64,000 nt of DNA from an unicellular cyanobacterium SU3 (lineage in GTDB: Bacteria; Cyanobacteriota; Cyanobacteriia; Cyanobacteriales; Microcystaceae): assembly GCA_002172675.1 (NCBI GenBank), contig NETF01000051.1, forward strand, positions 62,001 to 126,000, read 5' to 3'. A model generated the notes under the pieces. It made no database searches. It was not told where the DNA came from and saw only the letters and a list, made by a program, of their open reading frames with translations. Below are positions 9,901 to 18,166 of this stretch, one piece after another (positions within the stretch are counted from its first letter, which is position 1; each line of letters begins with the position of its first letter). A program made the translations under genes and the position numbers.

Positions 9901-10598
9901 GTTGTTTGCTCTAAATTAACTCCTCTTCTCTGAAACTGAACAATATCTCTTTCCGTCACGATCCCCACAGGAATGCTCGTCTCTTTTGTTGCTTCTCTTT
10001 CCGTGATTACCACACAACTGACGCAATGTTGGCTCATTAATTGAGATAGTTCTAATACCGATACCGCTCCCTCTGCTGAAATGACGTTAGGGGACATTAT
10101 TTCTTTCACCGAACGAAACTTGAGGAAATTAGACGGTTCGATAACTTTGCTGATACTGGTTGCGCTTATTAAGCCAATAAGTTGTTGATCAGAGTTGACC
10201 ACAGGCAAATGTCGAATGCTGTGTTGACTCATGAGTTGTTTGGCTGAAAAAATCGTTTGGGAATGGGTCAACGTTAGCGTTACTATCTCTTTGGTCATCA
10301 CCTCGCCGATAGTCACTCCCTGAAACTTTCTTTTTTGTGCAGTTAGTCGTACTACATCTCTTTCAGTGAAAATTCCGACTAATCGTTCTGACTCAACGAC
10401 CAATACACAGCTAGCACGTTTGCTTCCTTCTCTGGGATTAATCGTGTCAACTTGACTCATGCGATCGAGTACCTCAACCAGAAGCGCATCAGGGGCAACT
10501 TTTAAGGGGTTTCGATCAATCGATGTCTCTACAGGAGGAAAATGCCATGAAGCATTTTTTGTTAAGCTTGATTTATTTTCTTTCATAGTTGAACACAT
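6903..10598 (-). CDS. CBS-PAS-GAF-PAS sensor histidine kinase (HisKA_2 type)
   Basis: This 1231-residue, apparently soluble sensor begins with four CBS motifs (two Bateman modules, residues about 25-275), which usually bind adenosine nucleotides. A coiled coil, a PAS, a GAF (about 455-640) and three more PAS domains (each ending in a D-I-T type motif) follow. The C-terminus is a HisKA_2 kinase with EIHHRVKNNLQ (phospho-acceptor His near residue 1030) and an ATPase domain containing NELVTNALKYAF and DNGKGLP. It has no receiver of its own. It lies 157 bases upstream of the REC-PAS-GGDEF-EAL gene on the same strand, so the two may form one pathway. The start could be the first ATG or the ATG four codons on. 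Confidence 0.9.
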   Translation of the reverse strand: MCSTMKENKSSLTKNASWHFPPVETSIDRNPLKVAPDALLVEVLDRMSQVDTINPREGSKRASCVLVVESERLVGIFTERDVVRLTAQKRKFQGVTIGEVMTKEIVTLTLTHSQTIFSAKQLMSQHSIRHLPVVNSDQQLIGLISATSISKVIEPSNFLKFRSVKEIMSPNVISAEGAVSVLELSQLMSQHCVSCVVITEREATKETSIPVGIVTERDIVQFQRRGVNLEQTTAQTVMSRPLKCLKPDDSLTIVQQAMEQLRVRRLVVTDDQNTLLGIITQTTLLKAIDPMEIYGIVESLEQTLEQQKQRLQQETIKYQRTLRQLQNKEGRFQLLINSVPTGIYETNTQGEYLLVNPYWCQLSGLSTEEALGTGWFKAVHPDDRKEVLTAWTQAIKTKQEFYLTFRYQTSQGKVNWVSSKTVPMIDEQGNISGYLGTVSDITQQKLVEQKQQRSQKLLKAQAAISMVLAETNTIPEVIPKLLQVICQTLDWSWGELWMTCENCLEESPSCLSSSQSLHCMEIWHLPSTQFPDFEASTWQVSFPITVGLPGRVLARKEGAWIEDVTIDNNFLRQSAAIKDGLHGAFAFPILVDNQVLGVFAFFSQQSRSPEPNLLQWFNTLGNQIGQFIQRKQAETNLRNSQLFLDGILNSSLDGVMAFESIRNEKGHIVDFRWQLANPMAAKIVERTQEELIGKRMLEELPGNKKTGLFNKYVQVVEIGEPIRQEFYYNYDGINRWFQSTSVKLGDGFVVTFRDITKNKQAEIKLRESEERFRLAFSEAGTGMALVSLTGQWLQVNQSLCNLLNYSESELLARDFQSITHPDDLDKDLGYLQDLIAGNIRCYQMEKRYFNKAGEIVWILLNVSLVRDADEQPQYCIAQIQDITARKRYETKLKQSEERWELILQGTKDGIWDWNVATDEVFFSPYWKKMRGYEPEEIDNHLNQWIERVHPDDLDRVTQAIQAHFTEKTAFSVEYRVLRRDGSYIWVLDRGHALWNEEGEVIRMVGAEIDITNRKETEQKVANSLHEKEVLLQEIHHRVKNNLQVICSLLNLQARSLKSKPVDSFLDQFKETQNRVKSMSLVHEKLYQSNNLSQINLRGYIRDLTNSLLRSYSLGKSQIALNVEIDPQIFLDIDTAVPCGLIINELVTNALKYAFEPKDKGEILIQASMTQESKILLIIQDNGKGLPEALEIKNTKSLGLRLVTNLINQLRANLEIDRTSGTQFIITLNKKT

Positions 10599-11258
10599 GG
10601 TAAGAGGAGAAAATGGTAAAACCCAGAGAGTTAGACCCTTCCATTAAAAATTATTAGCTTTTACTTTCAAAGTTTGTTCTCAATCCTTCTTAGCCCTCAA
10701 CTGTACAATTTCTGTCCGTCATCTTTATATTCTGAAGTGAACGAAGTTTCGATTTTTTAATGATTAATTTCTGGGAAGTTATTAACAATGTCAGCATCTA
10801 ATAGTTACTAACTACTATAAATCTGTAGATGATGCTTAAACGATTTAAAATTTTCAATATTTTTCTGTCTATTGTAAATATAACACAGCAAAGATATATG
10901 AGGCGATTTTACACTTGACAGATGTAGCATTCGTTTTAGGGTTCTTGTCTTCCTAATCAATTTTCGCTCAGGTACAAGAATCCAGATAATGTATTATACG
11001 TTTCTCGGACTCCGACCTCCGTACGACGACGCGGGGTCGCTCGTCTGCCTCAAAGCGCACCGCGGACTCGAAGAGCGGCGAAGTAAGCGGGGATCTCTTC
11101 GAGATCACCTCTGTACCTAACAAGTATGGAAATTGCTATATATTCTTCTCACCTTATTGCCTACTGCACAGTTGGATAAACCAAGGGAACTGATCTGATC
11201 TAATCAAGGAAAATCAGTTAAAGTATTAAATAAAAGCTAAAACGCGCGCTTGATTATT
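10599..11258. other. Divergent intergenic region
   Basis: About 660 bases separate the minus-strand kinase from the plus-strand Lon-N gene. The left half is ordinary AT-rich sequence. The right half contains a GC-rich, hairpin-rich segment annotated separately at 11003-11113. No open frame of note is seen. Confidence 0.5.
11003..11113. repeat. GC-rich hairpin-forming segment
   Basis: This block is about 65% GC by my count, in a clearly AT-rich genome. It contains at least two strong hairpins: GACGA/TCGTC with an inner GCG/CGC pair around a GGGT loop (11025-11045), and GATCTC-TTC-GAGATC (11092-11106). A 12-base core at 11020-11031 recurs inverted with one mismatch at 29349-29360. It could be a repeat element or a structured RNA. 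Confidence 0.45.
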
Positions 11259-11897
11259 ATGACATCTTCTTCCCTTGCAGTTCGAGAACTTCCTATCTTC
11301 CCCTTACCCGAAGTCGTATTATTTCCTGGTCGTCCTCTTCCTCTGCATATCTTTGAGTTTCGTTATCGCATGATGATGAATACCATATTAGAAGAGGATC
11401 GCCGTTTTGGTGTGGTCATGGTTAACCCCGTCAACGGAGAAATTGCAAAAGTGGGTTCTTGTGCGGAGTTAGTTCGCTTTCAACGTCTCCCCGATGATCG
11501 CATGAAAATCTTAACGATGGGACAACAACGGTTTCGTATCCTTGAATATGTTCGAGAAAAACCTTATCGAGTCGGTTTGGTAGAATGGATCGAAGATAAG
11601 CCAACTACAGAAAATATTTATCCCATGGCCAGTGAAGTCAGCCAGTTATTACGGGATGTAGTGCGCCTTTCAGCTAAGTTAACCGATCAAAAAATTGAAT
11701 TACCCGATGATTTGCCAGAACTTCCTGTAGAATTATCTTACTGGGTGGCTGGTAATTTGTACGGAGTGGCCGCAGAACAGCAACTATTGTTAGAGATGCA
11801 AGAAACCAAAGCTCGTCTAGAACGGGAAATCGAAATTTTAACCTCTACCCGTAATCATTTAGCTGCACGAACTGCTTTAAAAGATGTGCTTAAATAG
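11259..11897 (+). CDS. Lon N-terminal (LAN) domain protein
   Basis: The protein is a stand-alone Lon substrate-binding (LON_substr_bdg) domain without ATPase or protease parts. It opens with the family hallmark ELPIFPLPEVVLFPGRPLPL and later has IFEFRYRMM. The last third is a helical segment (residues about 170-210). Such proteins are widespread in cyanobacteria; a role in substrate recognition or protein quality control is presumed. I use the ATG at 11259 rather than the TTG at 11250. Confidence 0.88.
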   Translation: MTSSSLAVRELPIFPLPEVVLFPGRPLPLHIFEFRYRMMMNTILEEDRRFGVVMVNPVNGEIAKVGSCAELVRFQRLPDDRMKILTMGQQRFRILEYVREKPYRVGLVEWIEDKPTTENIYPMASEVSQLLRDVVRLSAKLTDQKIELPDDLPELPVELSYWVAGNLYGVAAEQQLLLEMQETKARLEREIEILTSTRNHLAARTALKDVLK

Positions 11898-11898
11898 G

Positions 11899-11930
11899 TC
11901 ATCAGTTGACAGTGATCAGTAACCAGTTAA
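11899..11930. repeat. Short CAGT-type tandem repeat
   Basis: The stretch reads TCATCAGTTGACAGTGATC and then CAGTAACCAGTTA, a degenerate 7-base-period CAGTNAN repeat common between cyanobacterial genes. Similar stretches occur at 16639-16676 and 48712-48732. It lies in the short gap between convergent genes. Confidence 0.5.
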
Positions 11931-11936
11931 GAGAGA

Positions 11937-12803
11937 TTAAAGTTGCTCAAGATCCGTCTCTTTGAGAAACAAGACTGGATAACTACCGTATATCTTAATC
12001 ACTTTTGTGTAACAGGTTAAAGCGTTGAGTGCATCAATCATGTTGGGATCTTCGTGGTTTCCTTCAACATCAAGATAAAAAACATATTCCCCTAGCGATC
12101 GCTTGGTGGGACGAGATTCAATGCGACTTAAGTTAATATTCCGTTGAGCAAACACTTGTAACGGTTTCATCAGAGAACCCGGAATATTAGCAGGGACACT
12201 AAATGCTAAGGAGATACGACTTCCCACTGCCGGCGTAGGGTTTAAGGTCATGACCCAAAAACGAGTACAATTATCAGGATAGTCATTAATGTGATTGACT
12301 AAAATAGAGACATGATACAGTTTGGCCGCACGGGGTGCTGCGATCGCTCCGGCAGTGGGTTCAAGACTGACTTTTTGTATGGCTTCGGCGGTAGAATTAG
12401 TGGGAATTAAGGTCACATTGGGGAGATTTTGTTGCAACCATCCTTGACATTGTGCTAAAGCTTGGGGGTGAGAATAAACCGTTTTTATTCCATTGAGAGA
12501 AGTTCCCCGTGAAAAGAAAGCATGAATAATGGGTAAAACGACCTCTTGTTGAATTTTTAAGCGATCAAGTTGCCATAATGTGTCTAAGGTCGTGGCCACA
12601 CTTCCTTCTGTCGAGTTTTCTACCGGTACCACTGCTTTATTGGTGTCTCCTCTGGCCACAGAATGCAAGGTTTGAGCAATACTCGGACAAGGACAGAGTA
12701 AAGAGGGTTGTCCTTGGTTTTCTTCTAGCCAATGAGCATAGGCTAAAGCGGCTGTTTCTGCATTCGTCCCAACGGGGCCTAGATGAGCAATAGATATGAC
12801 CAT
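11937..12803 (-). CDS. pheA: Prephenate dehydratase
   Basis: Prephenate dehydratase converts prephenate to phenylpyruvate in phenylalanine synthesis. The protein (288 residues) shows the periplasmic-binding-fold catalytic domain, starting IAHLGPVGTNAE, with VVPVENSTEGSV and the catalytic-site CTRFWVM motif near residue 182. A C-terminal ACT domain contains the phenylalanine-binding ESRP motif, so feedback inhibition is expected. There is no chorismate mutase domain. It lies 41 bases downstream of the PBP gene on the same strand and may be co-transcribed with it. Confidence 0.95.
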   Translation of the reverse strand: MVISIAHLGPVGTNAETAALAYAHWLEENQGQPSLLCPCPSIAQTLHSVARGDTNKAVVPVENSTEGSVATTLDTLWQLDRLKIQQEVVLPIIHAFFSRGTSLNGIKTVYSHPQALAQCQGWLQQNLPNVTLIPTNSTAEAIQKVSLEPTAGAIAAPRAAKLYHVSILVNHINDYPDNCTRFWVMTLNPTPAVGSRISLAFSVPANIPGSLMKPLQVFAQRNINLSRIESRPTKRSLGEYVFYLDVEGNHEDPNMIDALNALTCYTKVIKIYGSYPVLFLKETDLEQL

Positions 12804-12844
12804 AAATGATATTCTTATTAAACTCCCTATATTTTCCCTTAATA

Positions 12845-15163
12845 TTATTCCGTTTTCCTCGCTGCTGGGGGAGCAGGAGGTGCAATATTAGTTACTTCAG
12901 GCGCTGGAGATGCCACAACGGGTTCAACTGGCTTAGGGTCAGGTTTTGGGGCGACTGCCGTCTGGGAACGAACAGGTGAACGGCTCACCCTTCTTTGTGG
13001 ACGACGGGCGTAACGACGACGGGTAGTCCGACGGGCTTGGGGTTCGGGTTTTGGTTCAGGGGGTGCAACCCTTTGATAATAAGCTTTTTTGGGCTTGAGG
13101 GGTTCAGCTTTGATGCTGCCTTTACGTCCATCTAGACGAGGTAAGTCAGGAAAGGACTCAATGTCCATATTCTCTGTTGCTTCTTCCATAAACTCTCCCC
13201 ACACCCTGGCTGCGGTGGTACTGGCTCCCCACGTGGGCTTATTATTATCATTGCCGAGCCAAACGCCGGCCGTTAATTGGGGAATATAGCCCACAAACCA
13301 TAAATCTCTGGCTTGATCGGAGGTTCCGGTTTTGCCGGCAACCGGTCGTCTTCCCAGTCTAGCAGGGGTTCCTGTTCCCGATGTCACCACCCCTCGCAAC
13401 ATCCAAGTCATAATATTGGTGGTGTTAGCATCGATCGCTTGTAAGGTGTCGGGTTGGGCTTGATAAAGCACGTTACCATGACGATCTACAATACGACTGA
13501 TACCATGAGCTTCTTGATAAACCCCTTCATTGGCTATAGTGGCATAAGCATTAGTGAGTTCTAATAAGTTGACTTCCCAGGCTCCCAATGCTAAAGAATA
13601 GGTGGGTTTAAGTTCGGATTGAATGCCCATTCGTTGCGCTATATTGATGATGGGGTTCCAACCCACTTGCACTAAAGCTTGTACCGCTACCACGTTTAAG
13701 GATGAGGCAATGGCCTGACGCATGGAAACCTGTCCCCCACTGTATTGATCTCCATAATTTTCAGGCCGATAACCATCGACAATGTAAGGGGCATCCCTAA
13801 AGGTGCGATAGGGAGAAAACCCGGCAGCGATCGCTGTACTATAGACAAAGGCTTTAAAAGTAGAACCGGGTTGACGCTTGGCTTGGGTGACGCGGTTATA
13901 TTGATTGTTTTCGTAGTCGTTGCCTCCTACCATCACCTTTATTTGTCCGTTACGGGGGTCAATGGCGGTTAATGAGGCTTGTTTGTACCCTTGCCACCGT
14001 CCATAACGGATGGCGTTTTCGATGGCTTCTTCGGCCGCTTCTTGCCATTGACTATTGAGGGTAGTTTCAACGGTGAGTCCTCCTGCTTGGATCTCCTCTT
14101 CTGAGACATAGTTAGGCAGTTGTTGTCGAATATAATCGGTAAAATAAGGGGCTTTTCTAGCAAAACGTTTGGGTTGACTGGGGTTAACGGCCAGAGGAGA
14201 AGCGATCGCCTTATTTAACTCAGACTCAGTAATAAACTCTTCTTTTGCCATTCTTTCTAAGACTAAGTCCCGTTGTTTTTTGGCTGCTTCAGGGTTTTCT
14301 AAGGGTGAATATAAACTCGGTGCTGGCATAATACCAGCTAATAGGGCTGCTTCTGAGATGGTTAAGTCTTCGATGGGTTTACTAAAATAGACCCAAGCCG
14401 CATCGGCCACACCGTAAGCTCCTGAGCCTAAGTAAACTAAGTTTAGATACCGTTCTAATATTTCCTGTTTCGTAAAGTTATTTTCGATTTTTTGGGCGAG
14501 ACGCATTTCTTTAAATTTTCGGGTAAAGCTGCGCTCTTGGTTTAAAAAGACAATTCTCGCTAACTGTTGGGTTATGGTGCTTCCTCCTTCTACCACTTCC
14601 CCGGCTTGAAAGTTAGACAAAGCAGCGCGAATAATCCCTTGAATATCCACCCCTTTATGATTTTCAAAGCGACTATCTTCACTGGCAATAAACGCCTGTT
14701 GTACCGTATCAGGAATCTGCCATATTTTTAATTTTTCGTGGCTGACTGGCCCAATTTGTTGTAAGATTTCTCCGTCTGCTGCTTCAATGGTCAAGGTTTC
14801 AGGCCGAGCATAGACTAGGACATCTTCTACTGATTCGGTAATGCTGGTTTCTATCTGATAAATACCGTATCCTAGGGCGATGGTTCCACTACTTACTCCT
14901 AAACTTACCCCTAACAATAACCAAAATCGCCGACTCCGACGCACACCGACTATTTTTTGTAGAGGAGCGATTATTTTTTGAGTGAGAATGGTATTATTTT
15001 GCTCTTTCTTTCGTCTTTTACGTCGTCTCAGTCGTCTTCGTTTTTTCGGTCTTTCTGTGGTAATGGATGATACTGTCGAGGAATCGCTGTCTAATTTATC
15101 GGCCATGGACAGCAATAGTTGTCTGAGTTGTTGTTTCACTTTGAATTGAAATCGATTCGACAC
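12845..15163 (-). CDS. Class A penicillin-binding protein (transglycosylase/transpeptidase)
   Basis: The 772-residue protein has a very basic cytoplasmic tail (KKRRRLRRRKRRKK), one membrane anchor (about residues 80-102), a GT51 glycosyltransferase domain with EDSRFENHKGVD and GGSTITQQLAR, and a transpeptidase domain with the SxxK (GSTFK), SxN (SSLN) and KTG (GKTGTSDQA) motifs. It polymerises and cross-links peptidoglycan on the periplasmic side. The last 90 or so residues are rich in Pro, Arg and Lys. The start is a GTG at 15163, supported by a GAGGAG Shine-Dalgarno sequence a few bases upstream. Confidence 0.95.
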   Translation of the reverse strand: MSNRFQFKVKQQLRQLLLSMADKLDSDSSTVSSITTERPKKRRRLRRRKRRKKEQNNTILTQKIIAPLQKIVGVRRSRRFWLLLGVSLGVSSGTIALGYGIYQIETSITESVEDVLVYARPETLTIEAADGEILQQIGPVSHEKLKIWQIPDTVQQAFIASEDSRFENHKGVDIQGIIRAALSNFQAGEVVEGGSTITQQLARIVFLNQERSFTRKFKEMRLAQKIENNFTKQEILERYLNLVYLGSGAYGVADAAWVYFSKPIEDLTISEAALLAGIMPAPSLYSPLENPEAAKKQRDLVLERMAKEEFITESELNKAIASPLAVNPSQPKRFARKAPYFTDYIRQQLPNYVSEEEIQAGGLTVETTLNSQWQEAAEEAIENAIRYGRWQGYKQASLTAIDPRNGQIKVMVGGNDYENNQYNRVTQAKRQPGSTFKAFVYSTAIAAGFSPYRTFRDAPYIVDGYRPENYGDQYSGGQVSMRQAIASSLNVVAVQALVQVGWNPIINIAQRMGIQSELKPTYSLALGAWEVNLLELTNAYATIANEGVYQEAHGISRIVDRHGNVLYQAQPDTLQAIDANTTNIMTWMLRGVVTSGTGTPARLGRRPVAGKTGTSDQARDLWFVGYIPQLTAGVWLGNDNNKPTWGASTTAARVWGEFMEEATENMDIESFPDLPRLDGRKGSIKAEPLKPKKAYYQRVAPPEPKPEPQARRTTRRRYARRPQRRVSRSPVRSQTAVAPKPDPKPVEPVVASPAPEVTNIAPPAPPAARKTE

Positions 15164-15258
15164 CCTAACTCCTCACCCAATCTTGACGACGACAGTTGAC
15201 TAATTTTTTATCATCTTATCCTAATGAGTTAACATTGACAGTATTTTCTCTGATCAAC

Positions 15259-15281
15259 AGGCAATAGGCAATAGGCAATAG
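15259..15281. repeat. Heptanucleotide tandem repeat (AGGCAAT x3)
   Basis: Three perfect copies of the 7-base unit AGGCAAT lie between the PBP gene and the LD-carboxypeptidase gene. A further CCCCACACC-type simple repeat follows (about 15318-15343) and reaches the stop codon of the next gene. Such heptamer repeats are typical of cyanobacterial intergenic DNA. Confidence 0.8.
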
Positions 15282-15333
15282 TTTTAATCTTCCCCTAATC
15301 CCCCTGCTCCTCTGTTCCCCCACACCCCACACC

Positions 15334-16236
15334 CTACACCCTTGCAAGTATCCCCTGATCCCCATCTAATATAACCTTCATCCCCACAGGTAAAATAGCG
15401 TTAACCCCCTCATGACCAAAGGGTAACTCGGAAACGATGGGAATACCGAGATCCCCCAAGCGATCGCGTAATACCTCTTCTACAGTCCAGCTATTGGCGG
15501 AGCCATCGCAACCACTAAACCGTCCCAAAGCAATGCCTCTAACCCCACGAAATGCACCCATTAACCGCCATTGCGTCAACATTCGATCAATACGATATGG
15601 GGGTTCTTTTACGTCTTCTAGGGCTAAAATTACGCCGTTTAAGGAAGATTGTAGGGGGGTTCTCAGTAAATGAGTGGCGACGGTTAAATTAGCCGGTAAT
15701 AACCATCCTTGTGCTTGACCATTTCCCCATCCTTGACCTTGTAATGGGGGTAAAGGATGACCTTCTAAGTAATTAAATAGTCGTTTTAATGACCATTCTG
15801 GTTCCTTAGCTAAACTGACCAACACAGGACCATGAATACTCGCAATTTTAACCCTTGCTAGTTTCCAAAGTAAGCTGGTAATGTCAGAAAAACCGATTAG
15901 CCATTTGGGGTTGTGTTGAAAAATTGCTTCCCAGTCTTTTTCTTCTAATAATCTGGCTGCACCGTAACCCCCACGCACAGCGATAATGGCTTTATAATTA
16001 GGGTTGGTTAAGGCTTCTAATAAAGATTTTCTCCGTTGTTCATCGGTTCCCCCTAAATAACCATAACGGGCATTCCAGTGCTTATCTAATTCTAGATTGT
16101 AGCCCTGCGATCGCAGAATTTCTCTGGCTTTTTCTACCGCATCAAGGTCTTTAATTGCTCCACTGGGAGAAATCCCGACAATGGTATCACCAGGGTTTAA
16201 ATAAGGGGGTTGTTTCCAAGCATCCACGGAAGTCAT
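15334..16236 (-). CDS. LD-carboxypeptidase (peptidase S66 family)
   Basis: S66 peptidases (LdcA/MccF) cut the L-Lys/DAP-D-Ala bond of tetrapeptides in murein recycling. The sequence has the nucleophile-containing GFSDITSLLWKL, the catalytic Glu in LALEDVKEPPYRIDR and the catalytic His in LPFGHEGVNAILPVG, so the Ser-Glu-His triad is complete. The 300-residue length is normal. The last residues overlap a simple-sequence repeat. The cell-wall function fits the PBP gene next door. Confidence 0.92.
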   Translation of the reverse strand: MTSVDAWKQPPYLNPGDTIVGISPSGAIKDLDAVEKAREILRSQGYNLELDKHWNARYGYLGGTDEQRRKSLLEALTNPNYKAIIAVRGGYGAARLLEEKDWEAIFQHNPKWLIGFSDITSLLWKLARVKIASIHGPVLVSLAKEPEWSLKRLFNYLEGHPLPPLQGQGWGNGQAQGWLLPANLTVATHLLRTPLQSSLNGVILALEDVKEPPYRIDRMLTQWRLMGAFRGVRGIALGRFSGCDGSANSWTVEEVLRDRLGDLGIPIVSELPFGHEGVNAILPVGMKVILDGDQGILARV

Positions 16237-16311
16237 TAAATTGCTAATTTTTCCCTTTTTCTAAAGGTAATATTAAATCTTAATTGTTTTATTTTATTCT
16301 ATTTTTTGACT

Positions 16312-16530
16312 CTAAAGTTGGTTAGCTGAATGGCATAAACTATGATCCAACCAATCAAAAATTCTGTCTAATTGAGTTACTGTAATTAATCCGTAACGCC
16401 ACAGTAACATAGGAAAAGAACTATACGGTAATTCAGGATGACGTTGTACTAAAGCAATAGACTCAGCAGGAATGTTTAATTCTTGTTGTAAAAAGCGTAC
16501 CAGTTTTTGATTTTGTTCTGAGGAACTCAT
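16312..16530 (-). CDS. DUF2949 small cyanobacterial protein
   Basis: The 72-residue protein looks like the DUF2949 family, which is essentially restricted to cyanobacteria: an N-terminal helix (KLVRFLQQELNIP), a central PELPYSSFPMLLWRYGLIT segment and a C-terminal helix. Its function is unknown. It ends 75 bases upstream of the LD-carboxypeptidase start on the same strand. Confidence 0.78.
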   Translation of the reverse strand: MSSSEQNQKLVRFLQQELNIPAESIALVQRHPELPYSSFPMLLWRYGLITVTQLDRIFDWLDHSLCHSANQL

Positions 16531-16638
16531 TATGATACTCTCCTCAACCTTTAAAAGAAGTTAGCTGATTTTGTGTAGCTACCAGTGTAAAGTATTGGGG
16601 ATTAACTGACCTCATCATAACGGTTCACCCATTTGGGT

Positions 16639-16676
16639 GAATTTAGTTATCAGTAAGCAGTCATCAGTTATCAGTT
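16639..16676. repeat. CAGTTAT-type tandem repeat
   Basis: The stretch TTATCAGTAAGCAGTCATC followed by AGTTATCAGTTGT is a degenerate 7-base repeat, like those at 11899 and 48712. Confidence 0.5.
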
Positions 16677-16692
16677 GTTAATCACGGAGTAA

Positions 16693-18054
16693 CTATTTAA
16701 TCATCATTGCTTCAATTTCTTCAGCTTGAGTGGGTAAGTTTTTGGTTAATATTTCGGCTCCTGTTTCTGTGACTAAAATATCATCTTCAATACGAATTCC
16801 TTGAACATCAGAAAATTGTTGTAACTTGTCCCAATTAATATCTTTATTGTATTTTTCTTTAAATTGAGGATGATTTAAAATAGCGGGGACTTGATAAAAT
16901 CCGGGTTCTATGGTTACGACCATACCAGCTTTTAAAGGACGATCTAACCTTAAATATCCTAACCCAAAGCGATCGCTTCTAGTTCTTCCTTCTTGATATC
17001 CTGCTAAATCTCCTAAGTCTTCCATATCATGAACATCTAATCCTAATAAGTGACCAATTCCATGGGGAAAAAATACAGCATGAGCATCTTTTTCTACTAA
17101 GGTTTCAGGATGACCTTTTAAAATCCCTAAGTTAACTAATCCCTCTGCCATTATTTTAGCTCCTAAGAGATGAATATCTCGATATTCTATCCCTGGTTTC
17201 ATCTTTTCTATACACGCATCATGAGCAGCTAAAACAACGTCATAAATGTCTCTTTGAGAACTAGAAAACTGTCCATTAACTGGCCAAGTTCTGGTAATAT
17301 CTGAAGCCCATCCTAAAGCGGTTTCTGCCCCAACATCTGCTAATAATAAATCCCCTGATTTTAATAAATTATGATAAGTTTCGTTGTGTAAAATTTCTCC
17401 ATTAACGGTGACAATACTATTGTAAGCACAAGTCATGTTTTGACTAATTATATAGCTTTCCATTACTGCTCTAACTTCTGCTTCTGTGGAGCATTTTTTT
17501 GTTGATTTTATACCCATTTTATGGGCTTCTACCGAAACATCAACCGCTTTTTTTATTTCTTTTAAAGCTATCTCATCATGGGTTAATCTTAAACTAATAA
17601 TGGCTTTCATTAATTGATGATCAATATCTTTTGATTCTTGATTAATAGATAGAGGACGCTGTAATATTGCCTTTTGTTTTTCATACGTAAAAATGTCTTG
17701 AACGGGAATAGTAGCAACGCCATCTATTGTATCTTTTAATGCTTCTAGTGGATACGCATTATTGACACCTATTTGTACTGCAATATCTTCTCTGGTTGGC
17801 ATTTCTCCGTGCCATAGGGTACTATCAGAAGAGGGATTATCCATAAATAAGTCTAACTTGCCATTTTCTAATCTTATGGCTGCATTTTCGAGAGGAATTC
17901 CTGCAAAATAAAGGAAATGACTACTAGCACGAAAAGGATAATGATTAGCTTTGAAATTTTTAGAGGCTGATTTTCCTGACCATAATACTATCGGAAAATG
18001 AATCAAACTAGCTAGTTTTTCTCGACGATTTTTTAAGGTATTAATATTAATCAT
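16693..18054 (-). CDS. Xaa-Pro aminopeptidase (M24B)
   Basis: The enzyme removes N-terminal residues preceding proline. The C-terminal pita-bread domain shows all five dimetal ligands: the two Asp residues in LLADVGAETALGWASDITRTW, His in FPHGIGHLLGLDVHDMED, and Glu in VTIEPGFYQ and in IRIEDDILVT. I choose the ATG at 18054 (MININTLKNRREKL), which fits the family's N-terminus. The open frame extends upstream to a TTG at 18141 through a simple repeat (CTGTTTCCTGTTCCC), which is unlikely to be coding. Confidence 0.92.
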   Translation of the reverse strand: MININTLKNRREKLASLIHFPIVLWSGKSASKNFKANHYPFRASSHFLYFAGIPLENAAIRLENGKLDLFMDNPSSDSTLWHGEMPTREDIAVQIGVNNAYPLEALKDTIDGVATIPVQDIFTYEKQKAILQRPLSINQESKDIDHQLMKAIISLRLTHDEIALKEIKKAVDVSVEAHKMGIKSTKKCSTEAEVRAVMESYIISQNMTCAYNSIVTVNGEILHNETYHNLLKSGDLLLADVGAETALGWASDITRTWPVNGQFSSSQRDIYDVVLAAHDACIEKMKPGIEYRDIHLLGAKIMAEGLVNLGILKGHPETLVEKDAHAVFFPHGIGHLLGLDVHDMEDLGDLAGYQEGRTRSDRFGLGYLRLDRPLKAGMVVTIEPGFYQVPAILNHPQFKEKYNKDINWDKLQQFSDVQGIRIEDDILVTETGAEILTKNLPTQAEEIEAMMIK

Positions 18055-18166
18055 AATTGTTTTACTTCTAATATTTTTTAAGGATATCCAGTTTAAAGAA
18101 GTTGTGGAAGTTTTCTGTTTCCTGTTCCCTACTTTCAACAAGTACGATCTGCTTTAAACAAATTAG

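Noticed and set aside
12637-12885. 82-residue minus-strand frame over the pheA start
   Set aside because: It is an out-of-frame overlap of pheA and the PBP gene's 3' end.
18055-18141. Upstream extension of the aminopeptidase to a TTG
   Set aside because: The extra residues come from a simple repeat and AT-rich leader; the ATG at 18054 fits the family.
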